From Diploscapter coronatus (Eukaryota; Nematoda; Chromadorea; Rhabditida; Rhabditidae), in NCBI GenBank assembly GCA_964036155.1, contig OZ038422.1, forward strand, positions 66,053,201 to 66,117,200: 64,000 nt of DNA. The letters run 5' to 3'. The position numbers were made by a program, and so were the translations under genes. The notes beneath the pieces are model-generated. The model worked only from the letters and a program-made list of their open reading frames with translations. It had not been told where the DNA came from and made no database searches. Shown one piece after another: positions 26,025-36,928 of the stretch. The first letter of the stretch is position 1. Each line of letters starts with the position of its first letter.

Positions 26025-29000
26025 CTAATAGATCTCTTTGTAGAACCCGCTTTTAAAATCCTCATTTAGGAACAAAACCTTATGATAAGTCTTCACGACT
26101 GTGGAGCAATATCTATGGAAAAATAATGTTTATAGCTTATTCTAAAAATAGCTTACTTATATCTTTCATCCAGATTTTTGATGACATTGCTAAATTTGAT
26201 AGGGTGGAAAAAGGTCATATCTTCGTTGTAGAATTTGACCAAATGTTTTTCTCGAGCCTCTTTATTAACTGCAGCTAATTGTTTTGCTTTAATAGGTCTA
26301 AAATTAAAAAATGTTGCATAACATTAGCACTGTCTCGTGTTTTTAATAAGCAACACGCGAAGAGGAAGGAAAGAGCAAAACATCGATAACCATAACAATT
26401 TGGATATCGATTGTTGAAACTTTAATTTTAAATTTCTTCTAAATTCCATTATCATCGAGATATGGTATGTTTAGTGTTCTACAGTAGAGATGCATAAGTT
26501 AAGGACGTTGTTTCTCGTTGTTAAAGAACATGACATTGTGTATTAGCTGTGAAACTTACATTTGATGATTAACAGCCTTTAAATATTTGTTGAAAAGAAT
26601 TTCGATGAATAGTTCGTTCTTGTAGAATATCCTCATGAAATCCGCAAAGAAGGGCATTTCGTGTGTCGGTATGTAATAACTCAAATTTATAAGATAATTG
26701 AATTAATATTAATTTAAAATTGCTTACACGTCACTGACAGTCCAATTTTTATACCGTTTTAATTCGGTGAACGCAGTTTCGTTCTTATTGATCATTTTTC
26801 GTTTCAGCAACTAAATTTTCAAGTTATCATAGGCATAAAGCGCTGAGTTTGACTACTCTTCTCTGATATTCTTCGATAGTTTTCTGGCAATCTCTGCATT
26901 TGCTCGTGTTCTTTAGCATATCTAATGCCCTTTCCATTGCTATCTGACCTAAAAGAATTACAAGAAACTCCTCGGTGTTGGATTGAATTTATAGTCAACA
27001 GTCATAAGTTTTGGTGCCAGTTTGTAAATGGCGAAATGCTTTATTTTCCTACACAATACTTATCAAATTTTCAATTTTCGTTCAGTCGTTTTTCCTTTTA
27101 CTTCAAATACTGAAAAGACTTTTCGTCATTTCATCATTACACCATTTATCGATTATCTTAACTATTCCTCACATTGTGTAAGTAAGTGATCAAACAAATT
27201 ACCAACATAACGGTTGGTCCACCAGCCGCGTCCTAGTGCAGCGAATTTATTGCCCATCTGATGAAATACCAAATCAAGATTGAAAGGCTGCCAGAAATTC
27301 AACATCGCGTCATCGGCAACAGCAAAATAGCCTAAGTTGAAGAAATATTTACTTTTTTTTTAGAAATATCTTACCTTTAATATTGCGTAGACCTAATTCA
27401 TACGCTTTTATCAGACAAATTTCACCATTGAATCCCTTATTCATTTCTTTGAGATTAACATGAATGTAATTGAAAGGATATTGCGACGGTGGTACATCAG
27501 AGTTTTCTTAAATTTATTTTCTTTCGAACGAAAATATCGATGATTATTACTTAGGTTTTGCTCTTCCGGGTACCAACTTCCACAAAATATCACAGCTCCG
27601 AAATATGGCGAATAAAGTCGTTGGAGATATGAATATCCATAGATGAGATCCATGGGGTGATTGGACACGATTATCAACGCCTCAAATTGAACTATATTCT
27701 TCAAACCTTGCAAATGGTTTTTAATTATCTCTTACCGTATCAAGAAGTTTATTCAGTTGACTTATATTCTGATGCTGCTTTGCCAATGTCTTATGTGAAG
27801 TTATTTTGTGATTTAGTTCTGAAATTTTTTTTTTTAAATCATCTCAAATTTTATAGCAATTTTGTTACCAGTAACATTAGTTTTATCGCATAATTTTACA
27901 AAATCCTGAAAATTTTTCATCTTCTGGATTGACCTTGTATTGTTCTTAAAATTGGTTTTAATGGTAAAATGATGTTCGACGATTTACTGTCTGATTATCT
28001 GCAGTTGTTTTATCATTATACAGTTGCAAGAACATCCTTCGACAATTCACGTTCGTGATATTTTCCACCTTAGGTAATTCATAGTTCGTCGGTTTTGATA
28101 GTGGAGGAAATGAATATCTAAACCTTAAAAATTATTGAATTAAAATAAAAATACAAAGTACCCTATTTCAATCAGACCATGAATCCATTCTTTGACCAAA
28201 TCAACATCATCTTCCTGCCAGAATTCCATTTTTCTGAGGTTCGAATTAGAGAAAATATTAACACAAAGGTTACCCGAATTGTTCAGCCAATTCAATCGCA
28301 CAATTAGCCGTAGATTTTTGACTGCATTTCCACTCATCAAGGAACTTCAATAACGCTCCTGATTTGAGATAAACTTCTCTGAATTGTGATAAATATCTTC
28401 GAGAAACAATGAACCTTACTGTTCATCTTCGAAATCCTTCAGATAATTGTGAGCATTTCTGATTTGAATTGCGTTCACAGGATAAAATGCAACACATTCA
28501 TCGATGAGATGCAATAATTTCTGTGAAAAGTACGATCGCCAAATATCGGTTGTTCTAAATTCATATTCTTATTTAAATTAAAATTATATTTTTTACCTGA
28601 AAGAGACAGTAGTAGGCAGGAACATGGTGAAGAATGCATTTCTGTGGAAGAGAGTATTCTGTGAATTCCATGGAGAATACGTTTTCTGACCCAGAATTAT
28701 GGGAGGCGCATGTCGATTGAAATGCTCCGAAGATACTTTGGTAGGGTTTGCATGCAATAATCTGAGAATTTTAAATTGATCAAATTCATTGAAATGATTA
28801 ACCTAAAAATAGCATCGACATCAGGATCCATATCGACGAGTCCTTGTTGAACTGCAGCCCTCTTCTGTATTTCACACAGACGGAAATTGGCATCAGTGTG
28901 ATTATGTTGCTAAAGATATTTTTGTGCTCTAAAAACTCTCGATAATTTTTACACTGAAATACTCCAGCGGAAATCCCCTCGGCCACATGTCAGGTCTTCC

Positions 29001-29556
29001 ATAGAATAAATATGGATTGAACAGTCGATTTCTGAAAGACATTTTATGACAATTATTTTCTGGTTCATACATTAAAGGATCATTTTGATTCCTCTCGAAT
29101 CTAACTCCACTTAGCTCATCTGCGAAATCAAAGGTATCGAGTCCTCCAAAAATGGGTCGATTATCGTCGTCTGTTTCATAAATCCACTCAGCTCCGTGGG
29201 AAATCGCATACAAGTAACCAATCATTTTTCGAATATACGATTTGTCGGGCAATTTTCGAACGAGATTAAGCTCTAAACTGAACATTTCAAATCATATTTT
29301 TTTTTATCAACCACACTTTTTCTCATATTTTCCTGAATTTCAACGGATAAAAAGTGAACTCTATCTAGGCTCCAACTCTTCTGACTGTGGCACTAGCCAA
29401 CTTACCGAGAAATTACGGCAAGTGACTATACTAGGCATGTAGAGGTGCTCAAGGAGTACCTATTCGTGTTTTCAAAAGTTGCCAACAAATCTCCCATAGG
29501 GAGATACGCATTTGGTCGCATCTTATAATCGGGGTTTGAGGATTCCCCCCACATGA

Positions 29557-29641
29557 CATCCGTGGTGTAGTGGATAGCGCATTGGATACTGACCCTTTTG
29601 GTTTTTGGGCCAGGTTCGACTCTTTTCCTGTGCAATTTTTT
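29557..29641 (+). ncRNA. tRNA-derived sequence (Pol III A and B boxes), left arm
   Basis: A box TGGTGTAGTGG at 29563-29573 matches TRGYNNARNNG. B box GGTTCGACTCT at 29613-29623 matches GGTTCGANTCC at ten of eleven positions. Spacing is about 50 bp and a T8 run (Pol III terminator) follows at about 29634. The D-arm region TGGATAGCGCATTGGA looks like a tRNA-Arg type body (from memory of such tRNAs). Acceptor and T stems do not pair, so it is a tRNA-derived promoter and not a working tRNA. Confidence 0.6.
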
Positions 29642-29887
29642 TTGCATTTTTTGGCAGTGTTGCGGCTTGATCAATTTCGACCGGAATTGCCATGTCTCTA
29701 CAAATTCATTTTGTGTCCGTACAAATTACCAAATTTGATCATATTGGGATGTTTTACAAACAATTTTCACCAACAACGTATGAACAAACCAATAGATAAC
29801 ACTGAATTGATTAATAACCGAGTACGGAAAGATCATGGCAATTCTGGTCGAAATTGATAAAACCGTGACACTGCCAAAAAATGCAAA

Positions 29888-29972
29888 AAAAAATTTGCAC
29901 AGGAAAAGAGTCGAACCTGACCAAAAACCAAAAGGGTCAGTATCCAATGCGCTATCCACTACACCACGGATG
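29888..29972 (-). ncRNA. tRNA-derived sequence (Pol III A and B boxes), right arm
   Basis: Inverted copy of the left-arm element: A box at 29956-29966 and B box at 29907-29917 on the minus strand, followed by a T-run. The two Pol III promoters point toward each other across the spacer, so convergent transcripts would be able to pair. Confidence 0.6.
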
Positions 29973-31559
29973 TCATGTGGGGGGAATCCTCAAACCCCGA
30001 TTATAAGATGCGACCAAATGCGTATCTCCCTATGGGAGATTTGTTGGCAACTTTTGAAAACACGAATAGGTACTCCTTGAGCACCTCTACATGCCTAGTA
30101 TAGTCACTTGCCGTAATTTCTCGGTAAGTTGGCTAGTGCCACAGTGAGTATTCGAATTGGCTATTACCACCAAATTCCATCCAGTTAACGATGCTAGGTA
30201 CTAAAATAAAGGAAATTTTCCTTTTTGTAAGCAATCTTACTTTGACATTTTCTGCAGGTTGACTGACAGTCGTCGAAACTATCCATTTGTTAGAATTAAT
30301 TTCAGGCATGTTCGATTTTATTGAATTTATTATTTTACCATATTCCTTGCTTAAACTGTAAAATTTTAGAAATATTTTTCTTCAAAAGTTACCTTTCATA
30401 ACTAACATTACTCCTAATTCTGAAGGCTAACAAATTTATTCCGATGAATACAACTATCATTAGCAATGTACAATGGTTGAGCGCCTTGCGTATGCTATTC
30501 AGTGAGGTATCTGAAAAGTAAAATTTCGGTTGATTTTGGTAGTGAAAAACCTACATTTAGGATTTACCAATTTGAGATAACGATTATTGTAATCTAGTCT
30601 TCTATTATCCATTTTCATCTTTATTTAACGTTTTTACAGGTGTTCGGTTGGACGGAATTAATAGAAGTCTGCAATTTTGACACTGAAAAGTCATTTTTGG
30701 AAGCTATGATGCACGAAAAGACAATCAATCGGGTTGAGAGAATTAATATTTGCAAACTAAGAATTCGGATTCGAAATTCCGTTTCAATCTTGAAGAAGTT
30801 GTAGTTTCATTGAATATTGTAAAGCGACATAGCTTCAAAGATTCGATTCATTTCTTTGAATATTGAATCTGCTAATTGATCCGACCAAAGAGAATTTTTA
30901 AAAGGTTTCATAACACTCGGGAAGATTGATTTCCGTTGCATATTGGATAGGCTTGCCTTTGCCTTTGCATCTCCATATCTATTTTGAAAGATCTAATATT
31001 TGCATTGAAGGATACAATAGAACGAACGGGGACGTGCATAATTGCACTTCGGTTTAAACAGAACGCTAAAACAATAGGAGGGTTTTCTACCTTTTAAAAT
31101 TCTTTTCACGATCATGATCTATGTAGAATAAATTCTACCGAAAATGTTCTATTCTTCCCTTTCTCGTATTCCATTCACTATTTCCAGTTTTTAGCTCTTT
31201 CGCTTCTATAATTTTGTAGTTTGACTCAAACTAAAGCAGAAGAATAAGGAAGTTTGACAAATGGAGATTTTGAACAAAAAATGAGCTACTTGGAAACCGC
31301 GAGACCACGAAACACAAGACATATGCGAAATAATATAAGATTGGATAAGGTATGAGACGATAGGCTTTCTTCTACTACACTATTTCTCAATGTCTCGTGT
31401 CTTGTGGTTTCGCGGCTTTCACGTTGCCAGAAAACCGAAGCTTTGTTGGAATAATTTTTCATAACTGTGCTGCTTCAAATTATATAAATAATGACTTTGC
31501 AAATATTCTCTGAATGCTGAAACTAATTTTTCGTTGACGAAGACATTTATTTTTCGATA

Positions 31560-32420
31560 TTAAGAGTGTATTTGTAAGACTCAAACAACTGTCAGATTTC
31601 AGAAAAAGTCCTTTCAAATTGTGATTTGATCATAGAGGTGAATACCTCCTAGGGGCCTAATCACAAAATGGGGAGATCAGGTCCCGCCCCCAAAAGTGGG
31701 CGGGGCTAGGTGGGGGTCAAAGTTGGGAGTTTTGATGATTTGACTGACAATACGAGGTACAAAGAAAACTTTTGCTATAAAGATTTTCGAAAAATTTAAA
31801 AAGGATGAACATGGCCACGAAATGTACTTTCTAGAAATATATAGACTTTAGGGGGTCAGCCACTTACTGGAGGCTGGAGGGGGTTCCAAAGTCAAAAAGC
31901 GTCAAAAATGACAGTTTCAAAACATGCATTTTTGTAGAAAATCGATTTTGCTGAAAAATTTTAGGAGAAGTTACCAAAATCTAATGCCATATTCGGATTC
32001 TACATATCAAACTACCCTAAAATCAGTCCTAAAAAGCAAGAATTAGGCGGGACATTTTAGAAAAAAAACGATCAAATGGACGTGGCCCGAGGGTTGAATT
32101 TTACAAAATCGGTCGAAAAAATTCAAACGGTACACGAATCGATAGCCCTTGAAAAACTGAGCAACTTTTGTGAAGACACCTCATGATTATCTATTATGGT
32201 ATGCGTGGTATGGAGATTTGAATGAGTCTAACCACGAAAATGATAAAAATATTCAAAAATTCATAACTTTTCGAAAATCTTTTATAGCAAAAAGTTTTCT
32301 TTGTACCTTGTATTGTCAGCCAAACCGTCAAAACTCCCAACTTTGACCTCCACGTAGCCACTTCCACTTTAGGAACGTGGCCTAACTTGCCCATTTTTGT
32401 GATTGGGATTCACCACGGTA
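31560..32420. mobile_element. member of the TTAAGAG palindromic element family
   Basis: Begins TTAAGAGTGTATTTGTAAGA. Its outer arms, including a GC-rich hairpin CCCGCCCCCAAAAGTGGGCG near 31684, are mirrored less well at 32270-32420. The interior (TAGACTTTAGGGGGTCAGCC near 31846, GAAGACACCTCATG near 32173) matches the copies at 41150-41830 and 56506-61100. Right end is degraded. Confidence 0.7.
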
Positions 32421-32509
32421 TCCAACCATATGACCCTTATCCGGTCTACCGGACTTTTTAAACTGTGCCAAGGCTTTCGACATTCTTATGCGGAATGTCT
32501 CTTAATGTT

Positions 32510-32645
32510 TTCTTGTTTTTCGTCATTGAGCTTTAGTAATAAGCCAATTAGTTACCGCCTTTTCAGATGGTGGTATTGATTTATTGATCAGACTGTAATA
32601 AATGTAAGCAGTTGCGCGTCAAACACAGAATATTGCTAAAATTGA
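32510..32645. repeat. dispersed repeat, inverted partner at 45110-45255
   Basis: Shared blocks include GTTTTTCGTCATTGA, GGTGGTATTGATTTATTGAT and GCGCGTCAAACACAGAATAT. The partner near 45.1 kb carries their reverse complements in the opposite order. No coding capacity. Confidence 0.65.
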
Positions 32646-32869
32646 TTATCTTTGACTTTCCACGTCGTTTGAATTGACTGGATCTTGCACCCAGTCTTTC
32701 TTTGACTTTTTGAAGTCGAGTTCCTTGCTGTCTCGATCGCTCGGCCAGTGGAAATAGTGATATTCTGAACCTCTCGTTCTGTTTGAGACAGTCACTATCT
32801 GTTAGTTCCTCTTATCTCTTCTCAACCTTTCACACAACACACCCCCTTTCATAGCATTCTTGCTTTCGG

Positions 32870-35500
32870 CATATATTATCTGATCCGTTTTTGTAGGAAA
32901 TTTTCGAGCTGGTTTTGACTTTGTCATACAGGTCCTGAGCGACTTATAATCGTTGTGGTCTTGATGCAATACACAGCAATGCAAAGTGAGTTTGATTTAT
33001 GGAATAATTTATGCCAGGTAATTTCACGGGGTTTTCCGAAAATATACTTTTGGTAAGAATGCCAAATTTTAGATGGAACTATAAACGGCAATGGCTTACC
33101 TAAAGTTTCGCTGCTTCTCTACATATGTCTCAGTTTTCTGCTTGGACTGTCAATTTCTCTTATCTCGAATTCATCAAAATATGTTAGTAAATAAAAATGA
33201 AAATTATATGAGAAACTACACTTGTATCATAAAATTATAATTCTTGCTCTGTTATGAGATTATTTCATTAAAAACGACGGTTGAAATGAATGCAACCCAT
33301 ATATCAGAAAAATGAAGTTGGTCAATCAAATGATAAAATGAAGTCCTAGGAGATAAATTTAGGTGCTCAATTTTGACATCGGAAGCGCTTTTCGTCGCGA
33401 ACAATTGGCTGATCTAGGTAAAGTATTCATTTTGAGATCCACAAAAAGCAGCATGAAGCAGTTGCTAAAATTATGGGCAAATATCGCTTTTCAGATGGAA
33501 ACGTGGTGGCCGATATTTTGTCGGAGAAAGTGCGTGTTTTCTGCTGGGTTTTGACTGGCAAGCAATTCCATGAGAAAAGAGCAAAACATGTGAAGGCAAC
33601 CTGGGTAAAAAGATGCAACAAGTATGAGACTTCATAAACAATATTTTTACTAAAGTGTTGACATTTTGCAAAGAATGATAAATCATAATAGCTGCTTTTT
33701 CAGGTACATTTTCATGTCTTCTGAAGACGACGAAGATTTGCCATCCATAAACCTGAACGTTTCCGAAGGACGCGACTATCTCTGGGCGAAGACCAAGAAA
33801 GCCTTCACGTACATTTACGATAAATACCGGGTAATAGCATTATAATCTTCGATTTCTCCAAATGATTTCAGAATGACTACGATTGGTTTCTGAAAGCAGA
33901 CGATGATACCTACGTGGTTATGGAGAACTTGAGGTAAAATTATTTTTGAATACTAATTTCCAGATTTTTAGAATGATGCTTTTGGCGCACTCTCCTTATG
34001 AGCCAATCTATTTGGGAGCCAAATTCAAACTGTTCGTCAAGCAGGGCTATATGAGCGGCGGTTCTGGATATGTTCTCAGCAGAAGTGCACTGAAAAAGTT
34101 GGTATTTTTACTCAAATAAAGAGAAGTTAGAAGTTAATCCACTTAAAACGAGATTTTATTAGAAAAATCATGATGGAAAAAGTGCAGGAAAACTAGATCT
34201 GTCTGGAGAGCGGGAGAACCTAGTTTTTTTCTTTCTGCATGCCCGTCCTTCAGTTAGAAAATTCAACTTTGTCTAGCTCAAGTAATTTTTTTCTATATTG
34301 CAATTGATTTCTATTTTAGATTCGTGACCGAAGCCATACCGAACAAGAAAATCTGTCGAGACGGTCATGTTGGAAGTGAAGACGTCGAAATCGGCAAATG
34401 TCTCGAGAATGTCGGAGTTAAGGCGGGTGATTCCAGAGACAGCAGGGGACGGCATAGGTCAATATTGCAAAATATTATTTCATATCTTGAAATTTCCAGA
34501 TTTTTTCCCATACAACTAGGTAAGATTCTCTCACGAGATCCTCTGGGTCCAGAATCCTGGCTATGGGAATCCACAAAATATCCACTCGAACGGGGAGAAA
34601 ATTGTTGTTCCGGTGAGAATGTTTTCATTTATGTCCCAATAATTTTCGCAATATTTATCATCCAATAAATGAGAAAAAATTGAAATAGCTCGAAATTAAA
34701 TTGAAAACTTCATTTTGATGAATTTAGTCTTCAGAATATGCTATTGCGTTTCACTATGTGAACGCCACCATGATGTACGTATTGGAATATTTTATTTATG
34801 AACTCAAGCCATTCGGCGTGAATCGATATCTGAGAATCAACGAGAACGAATCCATCCTCCACACTGCATACAGGATAGCTCGGCAGAATAGAGGACCTGA
34901 TGACACTTTTATGTAAGCATTTTTATTCCTATTATCAAGTTTTAACCTTTAGAATTATGCTTAAAACCCTTTGATTATTCAAGCCATAAGTGAACTGAGA
35001 CAAGAATTAACGAAGGTTCAAAATTATGCAAAAAAAAAAAAAAAAAAAAAATAAAAATGAAGACATAATGAAAAGAAAAAATTACAGAAATAGTAATCAT
35101 TGATGCAGTTATTGTATTATTAAAGGTTCACGTTTTCCCCCAAATCCACGATTTAATTTTCAGAGATAACGAAGTAAAACTGTAAGTGATCGTCAACTAT
35201 TGTTTCCGGGTAAACACAACATTACGAAACAGATTTTATTCTTCGAAAGTCATGATCTCCGTCAAAAGTAGCTATATAGAAAAACTAGGACGTTTTAATT
35301 ATTGCTAGGAAAATTTCATACTTCTGTATGATATCAATATAAATAAAACAAAATTGAGATTCCGAGTATCAGAACATATTTACTTTTTTAGATTTTGTCG
35401 ATTTATCATTATGTTACATCCTACATTTTAACAATTTCAAGTCATTGCATAGAAATTGGATGGCATTTATCAGCGCGAGGGACTATCCCTCGAATTAATC
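32870..35500 (+). repeat. inverted segmental duplication, right copy (T-synthase locus)
   Basis: Reverse complement of 11085-13685, including introns and flanks on both sides. A poly(A) run of about 22 nt near 35030-35051 is present only here; the left copy has a short T-rich equivalent near 11530. Divergence is visible in introns and low in exons. Confidence 0.85.
32964..34916 (+). CDS. core-1 beta-1,3-galactosyltransferase (T-synthase, C1GALT1 family), plus-strand copy
   Basis: Same protein family as the copy at 11.6-13.5 kb: a UDP-Gal:GalNAc-Ser/Thr beta-1,3-galactosyltransferase of the Golgi. A possible first exon starts at ATG 32964 and ends at a GTGAG donor near 32986. The next exon (about 33072 on) gives a signal-anchor ([15 protein letters not shown]). 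Then come [35 protein letters not shown] with the DxD site, [43 protein letters not shown] joined over an intron, and [15 protein letters not shown]. Stop at 34914-34916. The frame is intact. Differences from the other copy include SPYEPIYLG against SPDEPIHFG next to the active-site region. The start exon is an inference. Confidence 0.85.
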
Positions 35501-36077
35501 CAACACAGGGATGAAAAGTTTGGCTCAAATGCCGGTCTGGACCTGGCCAGGTCTACAAATTCAGGCTCGGACCGGTCTGGTTTTTTTTACCATACAAATT
35601 TATAAATTTTACAGAAAAAGATTTGTTGAACTCCATGTTTACAATCAAAGAGGAAAAAACAAATCTCGATGCGAATAAAAATGAAATAGAGTTTTGCAAC
35701 AAAAACTAATAACAAAACAACCATGAAATGGAAAACCCGAGGTGGGGCCCAAATGAGTTTAACTAGGATAATTAAACGAAAATTAAACTATCATAGTTCA
35801 AATTTTAACTATCTCATTTAACAGGCAGTATTTCTAGGACGAACAGAAAGTAAGGATGGCTCGGCACAAGCTAAAAAAGTCGATCAAGCCTGATATGGAA
35901 AATGTTCTTGCCCTTCAAAGACGTAGACTTAATAGTTGGTCATATCTCGGTGAAATTTAGATTTTCAAAAAAAGAAAATATTCAGAAAATCGAATTTATT
36001 TTGGAACTAGGAGTCCGAGCAAAAGGCGAGAAGAAATGAGCGGAGTTTGCAACACCCACCCCACCTAATAAACTCGG

Positions 36078-36302
36078 TTGCAAATGTCGGCGAAGAACCT
36101 AACGAGGGCCATCTGTCAGTCTGCTTATGGCTTTCTGACTCACGGGTTTATACAAATTTTTATTAGAAACTTGGAGTCGTCACAATTTTCGAAGAACAAA
36201 TATGTCTTGGATTACACGATTCGCAATAGTGAAGTCTTCGTTTTTGAGCTGGAATGGTTGGGAATTAGTGAATCTGAAGACGTGGAGGAGCTCGAATCCT
36301 GA
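36078..36302 (+). CDS. possible terminal exon of an unknown gene
   Basis: A 74-codon frame ends in an acidic tail (ESEDVEELES) and its TGA is followed almost at once by AATAAA (about 36304), a polyadenylation signal. The middle reads YTIRNSEVFVFELEWLG. I recognise no domain and found no upstream exons, so this may be the 3' end of a gene, a gene fragment, or chance. Confidence 0.25.
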   Translation: MQMSAKNLTRAICQSAYGFLTHGFIQIFIRNLESSQFSKNKYVLDYTIRNSEVFVFELEWLGISESEDVEELES

Positions 36303-36928
36303 AAATAAAGCGGCTATTTATTTTTCCTGTCAAAATTAAATCGAAACCCATATTTTTTGCAAAACAAATCGGTAAGAAAGGATCTAAAAAGGGGCAACTA
36401 AGCAAATAATTTCTGACTCTCTCCTCTTCTTTGTTTTGTTTATTGATGCTGTTTCAATTGGCAAGTTTTTATTTCGCTAAATATTTTTGATTCCAAATTT
36501 GTTATCCATTTGTTTTCAATTTTCTTGTATTTTCCTCACGGTCCGTTTGTCCCAAATCATTGCCGGGTTTCCACAAATTTTGCCCATTTTTCAGAGAGAG
36601 AATAAGAAAGAAAGAGCCAATGGGCCGTTTGATCGCCAGAGGCTCGAACACTAATCCAGCAAGAGGTGTCGCCGCTCAGCCCTGCCGAGACCATATGCGT
36701 GCGTTGAGAATTTCAAGGCGAGGAGGGACGCAGTGAAATAAATCTGCCTCTAACTATGCTTAGGGAAGGTCAGAGAAAATCGAAAGGGTGCACAATCACC
36801 CGTGTTGAGATTCTATATAGTCTAACTAGGTAAGTTTCTGCGGGGTTCATAAGTGGCCTATTCTCTGACTTGGCCCTTCTCCTCCAGCTTTCTGAGGAAT
36901 GGGCTGATAAGCAGAGGGTCAAAACAGA

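Larger units (their letters stand above)
29385..30144. mobile_element. palindromic element with tRNA-like promoter in each arm, inserted in DUF288 copy C
   Basis: 760 bp, ends CTGTGGCACTAGCC and GGCTAGTGCCACAG. It is flanked by the trinucleotide TGA on both sides (29382-29384 and 30145-30147), a 3-bp target duplication. Arms of about 310 bp are nearly identical inverted copies around a spacer of roughly 140 bp. Open frames within (about 66-95 codons) are mirror images of each other and not genes. A 3-bp duplication fits several DNA transposon superfamilies (for example CACTA-like or Harbinger-like); the class is not settled. Confidence 0.85.
26025..30510 (-). pseudogene. DUF288/STELLO-like gene, copy C, interrupted by a transposon in a coding exon
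   Basis: Third member of the family, stop codon at 26025-26027 (YCSTVVKTYHKVLFLNEDF at the C-terminus). The same exon order as copy B is visible: GYFAVADDAMLNFWQP near 27330, GYSYLQRLYSPYFGAVIFCG near 27600, AAVQQGLVDMDPDVDAIF near 28840, DDDNRPIFGGLDTF near 29160, KEYGKIINSIKSNMPEI near 30320 and a membrane-anchor exon (LLMIVVFIGINLLAF) near 30450. A 760-bp palindrome sits inside the exon that in copies A and B encodes the VVVADLKTPKNW block. If it and one copy of its 3-bp duplication are removed, the frame reads on without a shift (ANSNTQKSWSLDRVHF). The initiating exon of A and B (MSP..) was not found upstream; a candidate ATG exon near 30610 joins out of phase. Likely a recent null allele or pseudogene. 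Confidence 0.75.
30511..32869. other. repeat-rich intergenic region
   Basis: No gene supported. It contains a palindromic-family element (31560-32420) and a 135-bp repeat (32510-32645) that recurs inverted at 45110-45255. A poorly supported minus-strand exon with ATG near 30640 might be the 5' end of DUF288 copy C. Confidence 0.5.

Noticed and set aside
29242..29285. MFSLELNLVRK as a start of copy C
   Set aside because: The first residues come from the 3' end of a short intron ending TTTAG; the exon begins at the LNLVRK codons.
29557..29641. A functional tRNA gene
   Set aside because: A and B boxes are good but acceptor and T stems do not pair, so only a tRNA-derived promoter is claimed.
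29426..30080. Several 66-95 codon frames
   Set aside because: They lie in the arms of the palindromic element and repeat each other in reverse.
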